From Flavobacteriaceae bacterium (GTDB lineage: Bacteria; Bacteroidota; Bacteroidia; Flavobacteriales; Flavobacteriaceae): 38,865 nt of DNA. The notes under the pieces were generated by a model that ran no database searches, was not told the DNA's origin, and saw only the letters and a list, made by a program, of their open reading frames with translations. Location of the stretch: assembly GCA_017851655.1 (NCBI GenBank), contig JAFMMH010000012.1, positions 1 through 38,865 on the forward strand, read 5' to 3'. The position numbers and the translations under genes are program-made. Positions 16,886 to 25,209 of this stretch are shown here, in pieces (the first letter of the stretch is position 1; each line of letters starts with the position of its first letter).

Positions 16886-17119
16886 ATGTGTGGAATCGTT
16901 GCTTATGTAGGTACCAAAATCATTTCAATCGTCACTGAAGGAGATGAATCAATAAAAAGAATATCAGATCATTGCATCGAAATTCCAGAATCAGATGAAC
17001 TATTTACTCCTTTATTCGCTTCGATACCCCTTCAGCTTTTATCTTATTATATCGCCATTCTTAGAAATTGTAATGTGGATCAACCTAGAAACTTAGCGAA
17101 GTCTGTAACGGTAGAGTAG
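16886..17119 (+). pseudogene. glmS: Internally deleted glmS: start and C-terminus fused in frame
   Basis: This 77-codon frame joins two distant ends of glucosamine-fructose-6-phosphate aminotransferase (normally about 610 aa). Residues 1-10 (MCGIVAYVGT) are the Ntn-hydrolase N-terminus with the nucleophilic Cys. From residue 11 the sequence is the very end of the sugar isomerase domain: IISIVTEGDESIKRISDHCI, then PLQLLSYYIAILR, then NVDQPRNLAKSVTVE at the stop. About 530-540 codons are missing, yet the frame is open with an intact ATG and stop. The glutaminase and both SIS domains are gone, so it cannot make glucosamine-6-phosphate. An intact copy presumably exists elsewhere, since GlmS is essential for wall synthesis. 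It starts 3 nt after the GNAT gene. Confidence 0.85.
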
Positions 17120-17122
17120 TAA

Positions 17123-17869
17123 CTAACTGAAACTGTTTCTGATTATGTTCAATATTAAATAAACAACAATTAAAAGTGGGACTGCTACCCATTGAAAAAA
17201 ATAAAAAGCTGGAAAACAAATTGCCAGAAGTGCCAACTGATATCCATTTTCTCTAATACTTGAAGATTTAATTTTAAAGGAAAAAAGAGGCAAACGAATA
17301 TTCATCAGTATTGCAGAAAGCACACAGATCACCATCAATGCAGGAAAAGTAGCCAAAAAAGGTTTTACATTCAAAAACATGGGATGCTCAAGCAAAAGAG
17401 GTAAGGCGACTATAAATAAAGCATTTGCTGGAGCTGGAAGGCCTTTAAAATCATATTGCTGTTCGGAATCAATATTGAATTTTGCCAATCGAATTGCTGC
17501 TCCAAGAGAAATTAAAAATCCAAACAAAGCAAAGGGTGCAAAGGAGAAAGTGAATTCATTTCGGAGTAAGATAAAACTCAAATCCAATTCTCTAATTCCT
17601 ATTTCTAGAAACAATTTATACATGACCATTCCAGGGGCTAATCCACTAGTTATAAGATCTGCCATAGAATCAAACTGGAGTCCAAATTGACTTTCTACTC
17701 TAAGAAGTCTTGCGAAAAAACCGTCGAATAAATCAAAAAAAGCACCAAGAAAAACCATTAAAAAAGCTGCTTCAAACAGATTTTTATAAGCTAAGTAGAC
17801 AGCAAAACATCCACATAAAAAATTTAATGCTGTAAAGAAGTTGGGAATGTTTCGTTTGATTAATTGCAC
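17123..17869 (-). CDS. pssA: CDP-diacylglycerol-serine O-phosphatidyltransferase
   Basis: A 248-aa integral membrane enzyme that makes phosphatidylserine, precursor of phosphatidylethanolamine. The CDP-alcohol phosphatidyltransferase motif D-x2-D-G-x2-A-R-x8-G-x3-D-x3-D is recognisable: GAFFDLFDGFFARLLRVESQ, then FGLQFDSMADLITSGLAPG. Several hydrophobic helices fill the rest. The frame is open to an ATG at 17953, but that adds 28 residues unlike the family and overlaps lnt by 21 nt. Homologues I recall begin near the IKKxIPN motif, which matches a GTG at 17869 (VQLIKRNIPNFF); a TTG at 17890 is the other option. It converges on the glmS remnant with a 3-nt gap and is divergent from lnt. Confidence 0.85.
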   Translation of the reverse strand: MQLIKRNIPNFFTALNFLCGCFAVYLAYKNLFEAAFLMVFLGAFFDLFDGFFARLLRVESQFGLQFDSMADLITSGLAPGMVMYKLFLEIGIRELDLSFILLRNEFTFSFAPFALFGFLISLGAAIRLAKFNIDSEQQYDFKGLPAPANALFIVALPLLLEHPMFLNVKPFLATFPALMVICVLSAILMNIRLPLFSFKIKSSSIRENGYQLALLAICFPAFYFFQWVAVPLLIVVYLILNIIRNSFS

Positions 17870-17932
17870 CGAAAAAGTTTTTTTTGACAAGATAGTGATT
17901 GCCAAAGCACAAAAAAATATAAATTCGCAGAA

Positions 17933-19540
17933 ATGTCCAAGACAAAACTTCATGTTTCTCTTTCGCTTACTTCTGGATTAATTCTAGGACTAGCATGGCC
18001 AACAAATGGTATTACCTTTCTAATCTTTATTGCCCTAATCCCCCTTCTATTTCTAGAAAACTCTATCCGAAATGACAATTTTAAAAGAAAAGGGGGGCGT
18101 ATTTTTGCCTACGGTTATCTCACTTTTTTAACATGGAATCTCTTTACCACTTGGTGGCTAATAAACTCTACTTTTTTTGGGATGGCTTTTGCCAATCTTT
18201 GCAACAGTCTTTTTTACGCCTTTATTTTTTGGGGATTTTATTGGGCAAAAGGCCGACTACCCCTTAGGAGTGCAAACCTTTTTTTAATCGCTTTATGGCT
18301 CGCTTTTGAAAAACTGCATCTGACTTGGGACTTATCATGGACGTGGCTCAACTTAGGCAATGTATTCTCTGAAAAAATTTATTGGATTCAGTGGTACGAA
18401 TATACGGGAGTATTTGGAGGCTCGCTATGGGTTCTGTGTATCAACCTTTGGATTTTTTCAATTTTAAAAACCTATTCTTTTAAAGAAGGAGCTTTAAATT
18501 TGGTGAAAAAACTAATTTTCCCGCTTCTTGCTATTGCCCTTCCGATTGTAGTTTCTCTCGCACTTTATCAAAATGTTGAACAGCCTGAAAAATCCATTAA
18601 TGTTGTATTACATCAACCCAATATTGATCCTTACACTGGTAAATACCAATTGACTAATACTAAATTTTTGGAACAGTTCAGTAAACAGATAAAACCTTAT
18701 TTGGATCAGGATACTGATTACGTTTTAAGTCCTGAAACCTATTTTGCAGAAGGACCTGGTGAAAAACTTGAGAGTTTTAACCAATCTATTCTTTTTCAGA
18801 AAATTCAAAGAGAATTACTACCCTTTCCCAAACTTCAATGGATCACTGGAATTCAATTTTATAAATTATACCAACAAAACGATCTTCCAACTTTATCAGC
18901 AAACAAAGTGAGAAATGGACTTTGGGTTGATTACTACAACAGTGCCTTTTCTGCACAATCCAAAAAAGCTTCCCAAATTTACCACAAATCGAAATTGGTG
19001 GTAGGTATAGAAAACATGCCTTTAAAATCAATTTTAAACCCCATTTTAGGGGATCTTATGATTGATCTAGGAGGAACTGTGGCAGGTAGAGCTACACAAA
19101 AAAAACGAACTAATTTTGAACATCCAAATCTAGATTTCAAAGCTGGACCTGTCATTTGCTGGGAGTCAGTATTTGGGGAGTTTATTACAGGTTATGTTCA
19201 AAATGGAGCCTCTTTTCTCGCAGTGATTTCTAATGACGCTTGGTGGAAAAATACTCCAGGACACAGACAGCTTCTAAGTTATACGCGACTGAGAGCAATA
19301 GAAACAAGACGTGATATTGCCCGGAGTGCCAATACTGGTATTTCAGCCATTATCGATGCCCGAGGGGAGATTTTAAAACAAACGACATACGAAACACAAA
19401 CAGTACTTACAGGAAGTATAGCTCCTAGAAATAATTTAACATTTTATGTGAGATATGGCGATATTATTGGTCGTTGGGCTGTTTTTATCTTTGGGATTTA
19501 TTTGTTACTTGCCATTAGCGGAAGACTAAAACAAAACTAA
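17933..19540 (+). CDS. lnt: Apolipoprotein N-acyltransferase
   Basis: A 535-aa inner-membrane enzyme that adds the third acyl chain to lipoproteins. Multiple N-terminal transmembrane helices (residues 1-215, starting LHVSLSLTSGLILGLAWPT) precede a periplasmic nitrilase-like domain. Its catalytic triad can be placed: Glu in LSPETYFAEG (about 267), Lys354 in YHKSKLVVGIENMP, and Cys409 in VICWESVFGEF. A final transmembrane helix lies near residues 510-530. NDAWWKNTPGHRQLL and RAIETRRDIARSANTG are further Lnt signatures. Length matches Bacteroidota Lnt. A weak promoter (TTG 17899-17901, 18 nt, TAAATTCG 17920-17927) lies close to the ATG. Confidence 0.95.
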   Translation: MSKTKLHVSLSLTSGLILGLAWPTNGITFLIFIALIPLLFLENSIRNDNFKRKGGRIFAYGYLTFLTWNLFTTWWLINSTFFGMAFANLCNSLFYAFIFWGFYWAKGRLPLRSANLFLIALWLAFEKLHLTWDLSWTWLNLGNVFSEKIYWIQWYEYTGVFGGSLWVLCINLWIFSILKTYSFKEGALNLVKKLIFPLLAIALPIVVSLALYQNVEQPEKSINVVLHQPNIDPYTGKYQLTNTKFLEQFSKQIKPYLDQDTDYVLSPETYFAEGPGEKLESFNQSILFQKIQRELLPFPKLQWITGIQFYKLYQQNDLPTLSANKVRNGLWVDYYNSAFSAQSKKASQIYHKSKLVVGIENMPLKSILNPILGDLMIDLGGTVAGRATQKKRTNFEHPNLDFKAGPVICWESVFGEFITGYVQNGASFLAVISNDAWWKNTPGHRQLLSYTRLRAIETRRDIARSANTGISAIIDARGEILKQTTYETQTVLTGSIAPRNNLTFYVRYGDIIGRWAVFIFGIYLLLAISGRLKQN

Positions 19541-19575
19541 TTATTGTGGTTTCTATTCATTTAGACTATTATTAA

Positions 19576-19583
19576 TACATTTG
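19576..19583 (+). promoter_or_regulatory. -7 element of the adenosyltransferase gene
   Basis: TACATTTG matches TAnnTTTG exactly. The leader would be about 35 nt, too short for a cobalamin riboswitch. No clear -33 TTG lies at the right distance (the nearest is 29 nt away). Confidence 0.45.
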
Positions 19584-19624
19584 CATAAAGCCCTCAAAAC
19601 CTACAAAAAGGATGAAGAAAGATT

Positions 19625-20182
19625 ATGAAAGAGATTAAAGTTTATACCAAAACTGGAGACAATGGAATTACCAGTTTGGTTTCTGGAAAAAGGGTCCCCA
19701 AACACGACATACGTATCAAAGCTTACGGCACTATAGATGAGCTAATCGCTTGGTTAGGATTAATTCGAGACACTTCCCCTTTTAATTATTCCGAAGGCAC
19801 CTTGATTCGAATTCAAAAACAATTGATGACGGTAGCTTCCCAACTTGCAGTAGAATCAGAGAAAGATTTTCCTAAGAATTTAAAACCACTTCAACCCGAA
19901 GAGGTCACATTTGTGGAAAACCAAATCGACAGTCTTACGGAGAGGCTCCCACAGTTGAGAAATTTTATAATTCCCGGGGGACATGTACTGATTTCCTACA
20001 CTCATCTAGCCCGGTCAGTATGTAGAAGAGCAGAGCGATATGTGACAGAATTGGATCATGCCACTCCTGTTTCTGCTACACTTATAGCATATATCAATCG
20101 GCTATCAGACTATTTTTTTACACTTTCAAGGATCTTTGCTTTAGACTTGGAAGTAGAGGAAGTGAAATGGAATGGAAACTAA
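19625..20182 (+). CDS. Cob(I)alamin adenosyltransferase, PduO type
   Basis: A 185-aa cytosolic enzyme that transfers the adenosyl group of ATP to cob(I)alamin, giving adenosylcobalamin. The N-terminal ATP site is complete (KVYTKTGDNGITSLVSGKRVPK), followed by YGTIDELIAWLGLIRD, IIPGG and the late CRRAERYVTEL helix, all typical of the PduO/MMAB family. An earlier ATG at 19612 is in another frame and stops within nine codons, so the ATG at 19625 is chosen. No cobalamin biosynthesis or B12-dependent enzyme gene is adjacent. It presumably serves methylmalonyl-CoA mutase or ribonucleotide reductase encoded elsewhere. Confidence 0.92.
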   Translation: MKEIKVYTKTGDNGITSLVSGKRVPKHDIRIKAYGTIDELIAWLGLIRDTSPFNYSEGTLIRIQKQLMTVASQLAVESEKDFPKNLKPLQPEEVTFVENQIDSLTERLPQLRNFIIPGGHVLISYTHLARSVCRRAERYVTELDHATPVSATLIAYINRLSDYFFTLSRIFALDLEVEEVKWNGN

Positions 20183-20195
20183 ATAGATAAAAAAG

Positions 20196-20225
20196 TTGCA
20201 CACTATCTATAAAAATTTATTTTTG
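20196..20225 (+). promoter_or_regulatory. Promoter of the DUF2795-family gene
   Basis: TTG (20196-20198), a 19-nt spacer and TATTTTTG (20218-20225) form one of the best Bacteroidota-type promoter matches in the window. The leader to the ATG at 20243 would be about 11 nt. Confidence 0.7.
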
Positions 20226-20242
20226 CAAAAAATAATTTAATT

Positions 20243-20464
20243 ATGTATTGGACACTCGAACTAGCCTCTTACTTAAGCGATGCCCCTTGGCCCGCAACAA
20301 AGGACGAGTTAATTGATTTCTCTATCCGTACTGGCGCTCCACTTGAAGTAGTAGAAAATCTTCAAGCTATGGAAGATGAAGAAGACGTTTATGAATCCAT
20401 AGAAGAAATATGGCCTGATTTTCCAACTGAGGAAGATTATCTTTGGAATGAAGACGAATATTAA
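20243..20464 (+). CDS. DUF2795 family small acidic protein
   Basis: A 73-aa protein. The first half (MYWTLELASYLSDAPWPATK, ELIDFSIRTGAPLEVVENLQ) matches the DUF2795 pattern, a short helical module found as a free-standing protein in many flavobacteria. The C-terminal half is strongly acidic (DEEDVYESIEEIWPDFPTEE, ending WNEDEY). No function is known to me. It has its own good promoter and is followed at once by an intrinsic terminator, so it is a monocistronic unit between the adenosyltransferase gene and secA. That arrangement suggests steady expression. Confidence 0.82.
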   Translation: MYWTLELASYLSDAPWPATKDELIDFSIRTGAPLEVVENLQAMEDEEDVYESIEEIWPDFPTEEDYLWNEDEY

Positions 20465-20487
20465 TGTATTCTAACAAAGCTTTCAAA

Positions 20488-20515
20488 AAGTCTCTTTTAA
20501 GAGGCTTTTTTTTTA
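20488..20515 (+). terminator. Intrinsic terminator after the DUF2795-family gene
   Basis: A 9-bp stem (AAGTCTCTT/AAGAGGCTT, with one G-T pair) and a very short TT loop (opening to about four bases in practice) is followed by a run of about nine T. It separates this gene from secA. Confidence 0.85.
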
Positions 20516-20517
20516 AT

Positions 20518-20525
20518 TACTTTTG
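20518..20525 (+). promoter_or_regulatory. -7 element of secA
   Basis: TACTTTTG is an exact TAnnTTTG match, 34 nt before the secA ATG and directly after the preceding terminator. No -33 TTG is visible because that position falls in the terminator stem. Confidence 0.4.
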
Positions 20526-20559
20526 AAGTAGATAATATTAAGCACCCCTATTAAATTAT

Positions 20560-23500
20560 ATGAGTATTTTAAATAACATTTTAAAAACTTTTGTCGGTGA
20601 CAAAACTAAAAAAGACTTAAATCAGATTACCCCTTTGGTAAATCAAATCAAGACTTTTGAAAAAGAATTAGAGGCTCTTTCTCATGACCAACTAAGAGAA
20701 AAAACAGAAACCTTTAAGAAACAAATTGCCGATGCTAGAGCTAGCTTTGATCAAAGAATTTCAGAACTACAAAAAGAAGCAGAAACCACACCCGATCTAG
20801 AGGCCAAAGAACAACTTTACCAACAAATCGATCAGCAAAAAGATGAGGCTTACCAAGCATCCGAAGAAACTCTAAATCAAATACTGCCAGAAGCTTTTGC
20901 AGTAGTAAAAGAAACTGCAAAAAGATTTAAAGAAAACGAAACGATTACGGTAACAGCAACTCCTTACGATCGTGAAATTGCACAAACTAAGACCTACGTA
21001 AAACTTAAAGGAGATCAAGCATTTTGGGCAAATTCTTGGGATGCTGCTGGAAAACCAATTACTTGGGACATGGTGCATTATGATGTACAGCTCATCGGAG
21101 GGATTGCGCTCCATCAAGGAAAAATTGCAGAAATGCAAACAGGAGAAGGGAAGACACTTGTTGCTACACTACCTGTTTATCTAAATGCCCTAACCGGTAA
21201 CGGAGTTCATTTGGTAACCGTAAATGACTACCTCGCAAAACGAGATAGTGCATGGATGGCTCCCTTATTTGAATTTCATGGGATGAGTATTGATTGTATC
21301 GATTATCACCAGCCCAATAGTCCCGAACGAAGAAAAGCTTATAAAGCTGACATCACCTACGGAACGAATAACGAATTTGGCTTTGATTATCTCCGAGATA
21401 ATATGGCACATACTTCATCAGATTTAGTTCAAAGAAAGCATAATTATGCCATAGTAGATGAGGTAGATTCTGTACTAATTGATGATGCAAGAACTCCACT
21501 TATAATCTCAGGACCTACCCCAGAAGGAGACCGTCATGAATTTGATGCTCTCAAATCTAAAGTAGCAAATTTAGTTTCCTTACAAAGATCGCTCTTAAAC
21601 AGTGTATTAGCTGAAGCTAAAACCAAAATAAAAGCAGGAGATACTGCGGAAGGAGGCATTTTATTACTTAGAGTATACAGAGGTTTACCAAAAAATAAAG
21701 CCTTGATCAAGTTTCTCAGTGAAGAAGGGGTAAAACAATTACTTCAAAAGACTGAAAACAATTACATGCAGGACAACAACCGAGAAATGCATATAATAGA
21801 TGAAGAATTGTATTTCGTAATTGATGAAAAAAATAATCAGATCGATCTTACCGAGAAGGGAATCGAAATGCTTTCTGAAGGAAATGAGGATAAAAACTTT
21901 TTTGTCCTTCCCGAAATTGGTGGTGAAATAGCTAAAATTGAGGCGAAAGAACTAGATTCAAAAAAAGAAGCAGAAGAAAAAGAAACGCTTTTTAAAGAAT
22001 TTGATGTTAAAAGTGAACGAATCCATAGCATGAATCAACTCTTAAAAGCTTACACTCTTTTTGAAAAGGATGTAGAGTATGTGCTGATGGAAAACAAGGT
22101 GAAAATCGTTGATGAACAAACCGGAAGGATTATGGAAGGCCGAAGGTATTCAGATGGACTACACCAGGCTATTGAGGCCAAAGAGAATGTGAAAATCGAA
22201 GCCGTTACTCAAACCTATGCAACCATAACCCTACAGAATTATTTCAGAATGTATGAAAAGCTTTCTGGTATGACGGGTACAGCAGTAACTGAAGCAGGTG
22301 AATTTTGGGAAATATACAAACTGGATGTAATTGAAATTCCAACCAATAGACCTATTGCCAGAGAAGACGATAACGATTTGATTTATAAAACAAAAAGAGA
22401 AAAATACAATGCCGTTATCGAAAAAGTGACCGAACTATCACAAGCGGGAAGACCAATATTAATCGGAACAACTTCGGTAGAAATTTCAGAATTATTGAGT
22501 AAAATGCTCAATATTCGAAAAGTAAAACACAACGTCCTCAATGCTAAAATGCATAAAAAAGAAGCAGATATTGTTGCTGAAGCTGGAAACCCAGGAGTAG
22601 TCACTATAGCCACAAATATGGCTGGTAGAGGGACCGATATCAAACTATCTCAAGCTGTTAAAGACGCGGGCGGTTTAGCTATTATCGGTACTGAACGTCA
22701 TGACTCCAGAAGAGTCGACAGACAGCTTAGAGGTCGATCAGGACGTCAGGGTGATCCAGGAAGCTCACAGTTTTACGTATCCTTAGAAGATAACCTTATG
22801 CGTTTATTTGGCTCAGAAAGAGTCGCTAAAGTAATGGATCGTATGGGTCTAGAAGATGGAGAAGTGATCCAACATTCTATGATGACCAAGTCTATAGAAC
22901 GTGCACAGAAAAAAGTTGAAGAAAATAACTTTGGAATTCGTAAAAGACTCTTGGAATATGATGATGTAATGAGTGCACAGCGTGAAGTCATCTACAAAAG
23001 AAGAAAACATGCCCTAGAAGGAACTCGACTTAAATTAGACGTTCTCAACATGCTTTTTGATACTTGTGAAGAAATTGTTATTCATAATAAAAGTGCAAAC
23101 GATTATAAAAATTTCGAGTTCGAAATCATCAGTAATTTTTCCATGACAGCTCCGCTTTCAGCTGATGAGTTTAACGAACATAAAGAAACGGATTTGACCC
23201 AGAAACTTTATGAAGCACTTCTGAATCATTACGAAGAAAAACAAAAACAAAATGCACTTCAAGCTTTTCCAGTAATCAAAGAAGTCTATGAACGTCCTGG
23301 AAATAGTTTTGAACGTATTGTTGTCCCTTTTACTGATGGAGTTAAATCACTAAACGTAGTGACCAATTTAAAAGAAGCATATGAGTCTAATGGAAAACAT
23401 CTGATAGATGACTTTGAACGAAATATTACCCTTGCGCTAATTGATGAAGCATGGAAGGTACATCTTCGGAAAATGGATGAACTTAAGCAATCTGTTCAGC

Positions 23501-23922
23501 TTGCTGTTCATGAACAAAAAGATCCTTTATTGATCTATAAGTTTGAAGCCTTTGAGTTATTCAAATCCATGTTGAATAAACTCAATAAAGAAGTTCTTTC
23601 CTTCTTAATTAAAGGAAGCCTTCCAAGTCAAAACCCTTCTAGCATTCAGGAAGCCAAGCGACCTAGAACAAAGCAGAACTTAAATATTTCCAAAGATGAA
23701 GTTTTGAATACAGAGGAAATGGCTCAACGAAGTAGAGCTGTGGGTGCTGGGGCCAGTCAAACACAACGTCAAATTATCGAAACAATTACAAGAGAACAAC
23801 CCAAGGTTGGTAGAAATGAAAAAGTAACGATCAAAAATATAAGTACAGGGGAAACTAAAACAATCAAATACAAGCAGGCTGAACCACTTATAAAACAAGG
23901 GAGTTGGGTCATTAGTTCCTAA
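20560..23922 (+). CDS. secA: Preprotein translocase ATPase SecA (long Bacteroidota form)
   Basis: A 1120-aa motor that drives preproteins through SecYEG. NBD1 has Walker A MQTGEGKTLVATL (about 192-204) and Walker B VDEVDSVLIDDARTPLIISG (about 299-318). NBD2 shows ILIGTTSVEISELLS, TIATNMAGRGTDIKLS, GLAIIGTERHDSRRVDRQLRG and RSGRQGDPGSSQFYVSLED. The C-terminal scaffold (AQKKVEENNFGIRKRLLEYD) follows. Compared with the roughly 900-aa E. coli protein there is extra sequence in the preprotein cross-linking region (about 330-450) and near the N-terminus (about 45-105). The C-terminus ends in EPLIKQGSWVISS and lacks the cysteine-rich zinc motif that binds SecB, as in other members of the phylum. Confidence 0.96.
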   Translation: MSILNNILKTFVGDKTKKDLNQITPLVNQIKTFEKELEALSHDQLREKTETFKKQIADARASFDQRISELQKEAETTPDLEAKEQLYQQIDQQKDEAYQASEETLNQILPEAFAVVKETAKRFKENETITVTATPYDREIAQTKTYVKLKGDQAFWANSWDAAGKPITWDMVHYDVQLIGGIALHQGKIAEMQTGEGKTLVATLPVYLNALTGNGVHLVTVNDYLAKRDSAWMAPLFEFHGMSIDCIDYHQPNSPERRKAYKADITYGTNNEFGFDYLRDNMAHTSSDLVQRKHNYAIVDEVDSVLIDDARTPLIISGPTPEGDRHEFDALKSKVANLVSLQRSLLNSVLAEAKTKIKAGDTAEGGILLLRVYRGLPKNKALIKFLSEEGVKQLLQKTENNYMQDNNREMHIIDEELYFVIDEKNNQIDLTEKGIEMLSEGNEDKNFFVLPEIGGEIAKIEAKELDSKKEAEEKETLFKEFDVKSERIHSMNQLLKAYTLFEKDVEYVLMENKVKIVDEQTGRIMEGRRYSDGLHQAIEAKENVKIEAVTQTYATITLQNYFRMYEKLSGMTGTAVTEAGEFWEIYKLDVIEIPTNRPIAREDDNDLIYKTKREKYNAVIEKVTELSQAGRPILIGTTSVEISELLSKMLNIRKVKHNVLNAKMHKKEADIVAEAGNPGVVTIATNMAGRGTDIKLSQAVKDAGGLAIIGTERHDSRRVDRQLRGRSGRQGDPGSSQFYVSLEDNLMRLFGSERVAKVMDRMGLEDGEVIQHSMMTKSIERAQKKVEENNFGIRKRLLEYDDVMSAQREVIYKRRKHALEGTRLKLDVLNMLFDTCEEIVIHNKSANDYKNFEFEIISNFSMTAPLSADEFNEHKETDLTQKLYEALLNHYEEKQKQNALQAFPVIKEVYERPGNSFERIVVPFTDGVKSLNVVTNLKEAYESNGKHLIDDFERNITLALIDEAWKVHLRKMDELKQSVQLAVHEQKDPLLIYKFEAFELFKSMLNKLNKEVLSFLIKGSLPSQNPSSIQEAKRPRTKQNLNISKDEVLNTEEMAQRSRAVGAGASQTQRQIIETITREQPKVGRNEKVTIKNISTGETKTIKYKQAEPLIKQGSWVISS

Positions 23923-23951
23923 TTCCTTAACTTTAATTCAAAGTTCGAGTT

Positions 23952-25208
23952 ATGGGGGCATATGCAGCAGTATTATTGTGGGCAATTCCTGGTTTTTTTG
24001 TTTTAGTGCTGATCGAAATTGCGTACGGACATTTCGCAAAAAAACAGACCTATACTTTGATGGATACACTAGCAAGTTTAAGCTCTGGGATGACGAATGT
24101 TATAAAAGATGTTCTTGGACTAGCACTGATATTAATTTCCTACCCTTTTATCTTAAAAAATATTCAACTTATAGAATTAGAAGCTTCACTCACTACCTAC
24201 ACCATTGCATTTATCTGTATTGACTTTGCCTCCTATTGGGTTCATAGGCTTAACCATAAAGTGAATATCTTTTGGAATCAACACATCATTCACCATAGTA
24301 GTGAGGAATTTAATCTAGCGTGTGCACTACGGCAAAGCATTTCTAATCTTATTGGTTTTGGTGCTCTTTTCCTGATTCCTGCAGCAATTTTAGGAGTTCC
24401 TTCAGAGGTTATTTTGGTTTTGAGTCCTTTACATTTATTTGCTCAATTTTGGTATCATACACGCCATATCGGCAAATTGGGTTTCTTGGAATATATCCTC
24501 GTCACACCCTCTCAGCACCGGGTTCATCATGCTATCAACCCCATCTATATCGATAAAAATTTGGCAGCCATTTTTTGTATTTGGGATCGTATTTTTGGAA
24601 CCTTCCAAGAAGAACTGGATGAAGAGCCTCCCATATACGGTACCCTCAAACCGGTGCAAAGCTGGAATCCTGTTTGGATAAATTTTCAACATTTTTGGAT
24701 ACTTCTAAGGGATGCATGGTACACAAAAAAGTGGGAAAACAAAATCAAAATTTGGCTGATGCCAACGGGGTGGAGACCTCAAGATGCTAAAAAGAAATTC
24801 CCATTGGAACAAAGAAAACCAAGTTCTGATTCTAAATATAATCCCCAATACAGTGCTAACTGGAAGAAAGTAGCCCTTTTTCAGTTTAGTAGTCTCGTTT
24901 TTTTATTGCTTTTTCTCTTGGCTGAGTTTGAACAATTGAACAGCAGTTTTCAACTTGCGTTCGGACTGGTTCTCATGCTCTCGATTTTTGGATTTACAGC
25001 CTTAATGGATTTTCATCGTTGGGCTCCTTTATTTGAGCTATGTAGAGGGGTTGGTGGTCTATTATTTTTAATATCTCCTCTAAATCAATTCCTCTCAAAT
25101 AACTATCCTGTTGTTTTTAGTTTCGGCGCTTTTTATTTTTTAATTACTATTGGGATTGGAATATGGGCATTAAAGCAGGAGCCCAAACGAAGTTTAGTTT
25201 TAAAATAA
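23952..25208 (+). CDS. Sterol desaturase / fatty acid hydroxylase superfamily membrane protein
   Basis: A 418-aa multi-spanning membrane di-iron oxygenase. The three histidine clusters of the superfamily are present: HRLNH (98-102), HIIHH (111-115) and HRVHH (189-193). Their spacing agrees with a hydroxylase or desaturase acting on a lipid or carotenoid. Membrane helices surround them and four more appear in an extra C-terminal region (about 300-415). It lies 29 nt after secA and 1 nt before the glycosyltransferase gene, so it is probably the first gene of a four-gene envelope-lipid-like group. The substrate is unknown. Confidence 0.88.
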   Translation: MGAYAAVLLWAIPGFFVLVLIEIAYGHFAKKQTYTLMDTLASLSSGMTNVIKDVLGLALILISYPFILKNIQLIELEASLTTYTIAFICIDFASYWVHRLNHKVNIFWNQHIIHHSSEEFNLACALRQSISNLIGFGALFLIPAAILGVPSEVILVLSPLHLFAQFWYHTRHIGKLGFLEYILVTPSQHRVHHAINPIYIDKNLAAIFCIWDRIFGTFQEELDEEPPIYGTLKPVQSWNPVWINFQHFWILLRDAWYTKKWENKIKIWLMPTGWRPQDAKKKFPLEQRKPSSDSKYNPQYSANWKKVALFQFSSLVFLLLFLLAEFEQLNSSFQLAFGLVLMLSIFGFTALMDFHRWAPLFELCRGVGGLLFLISPLNQFLSNNYPVVFSFGAFYFLITIGIGIWALKQEPKRSLVLK

Positions 25209-25209
25209 A

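Noticed and set aside
16910-16915. GGTACC palindrome at the fusion point of the glmS remnant, as a sign of cloning or a recombination site.
   Set aside because: Six-base palindromes occur by chance, and the codons GGT ACC fit the normal GlmS N-terminus (Gly-Thr).
17870-17953. 28-residue N-terminal extension of PssA that starts at the ATG at 17953.
   Set aside because: It overlaps the divergent lnt start and its promoter, and adds cysteine-rich sequence absent from the family; the GTG at 17869 fits better.
19541-19624. Possible cobalamin riboswitch ahead of the adenosyltransferase gene.
   Set aside because: The gap is only 84 nt, and the leader after the promoter box is about 35 nt, far too short for that class.
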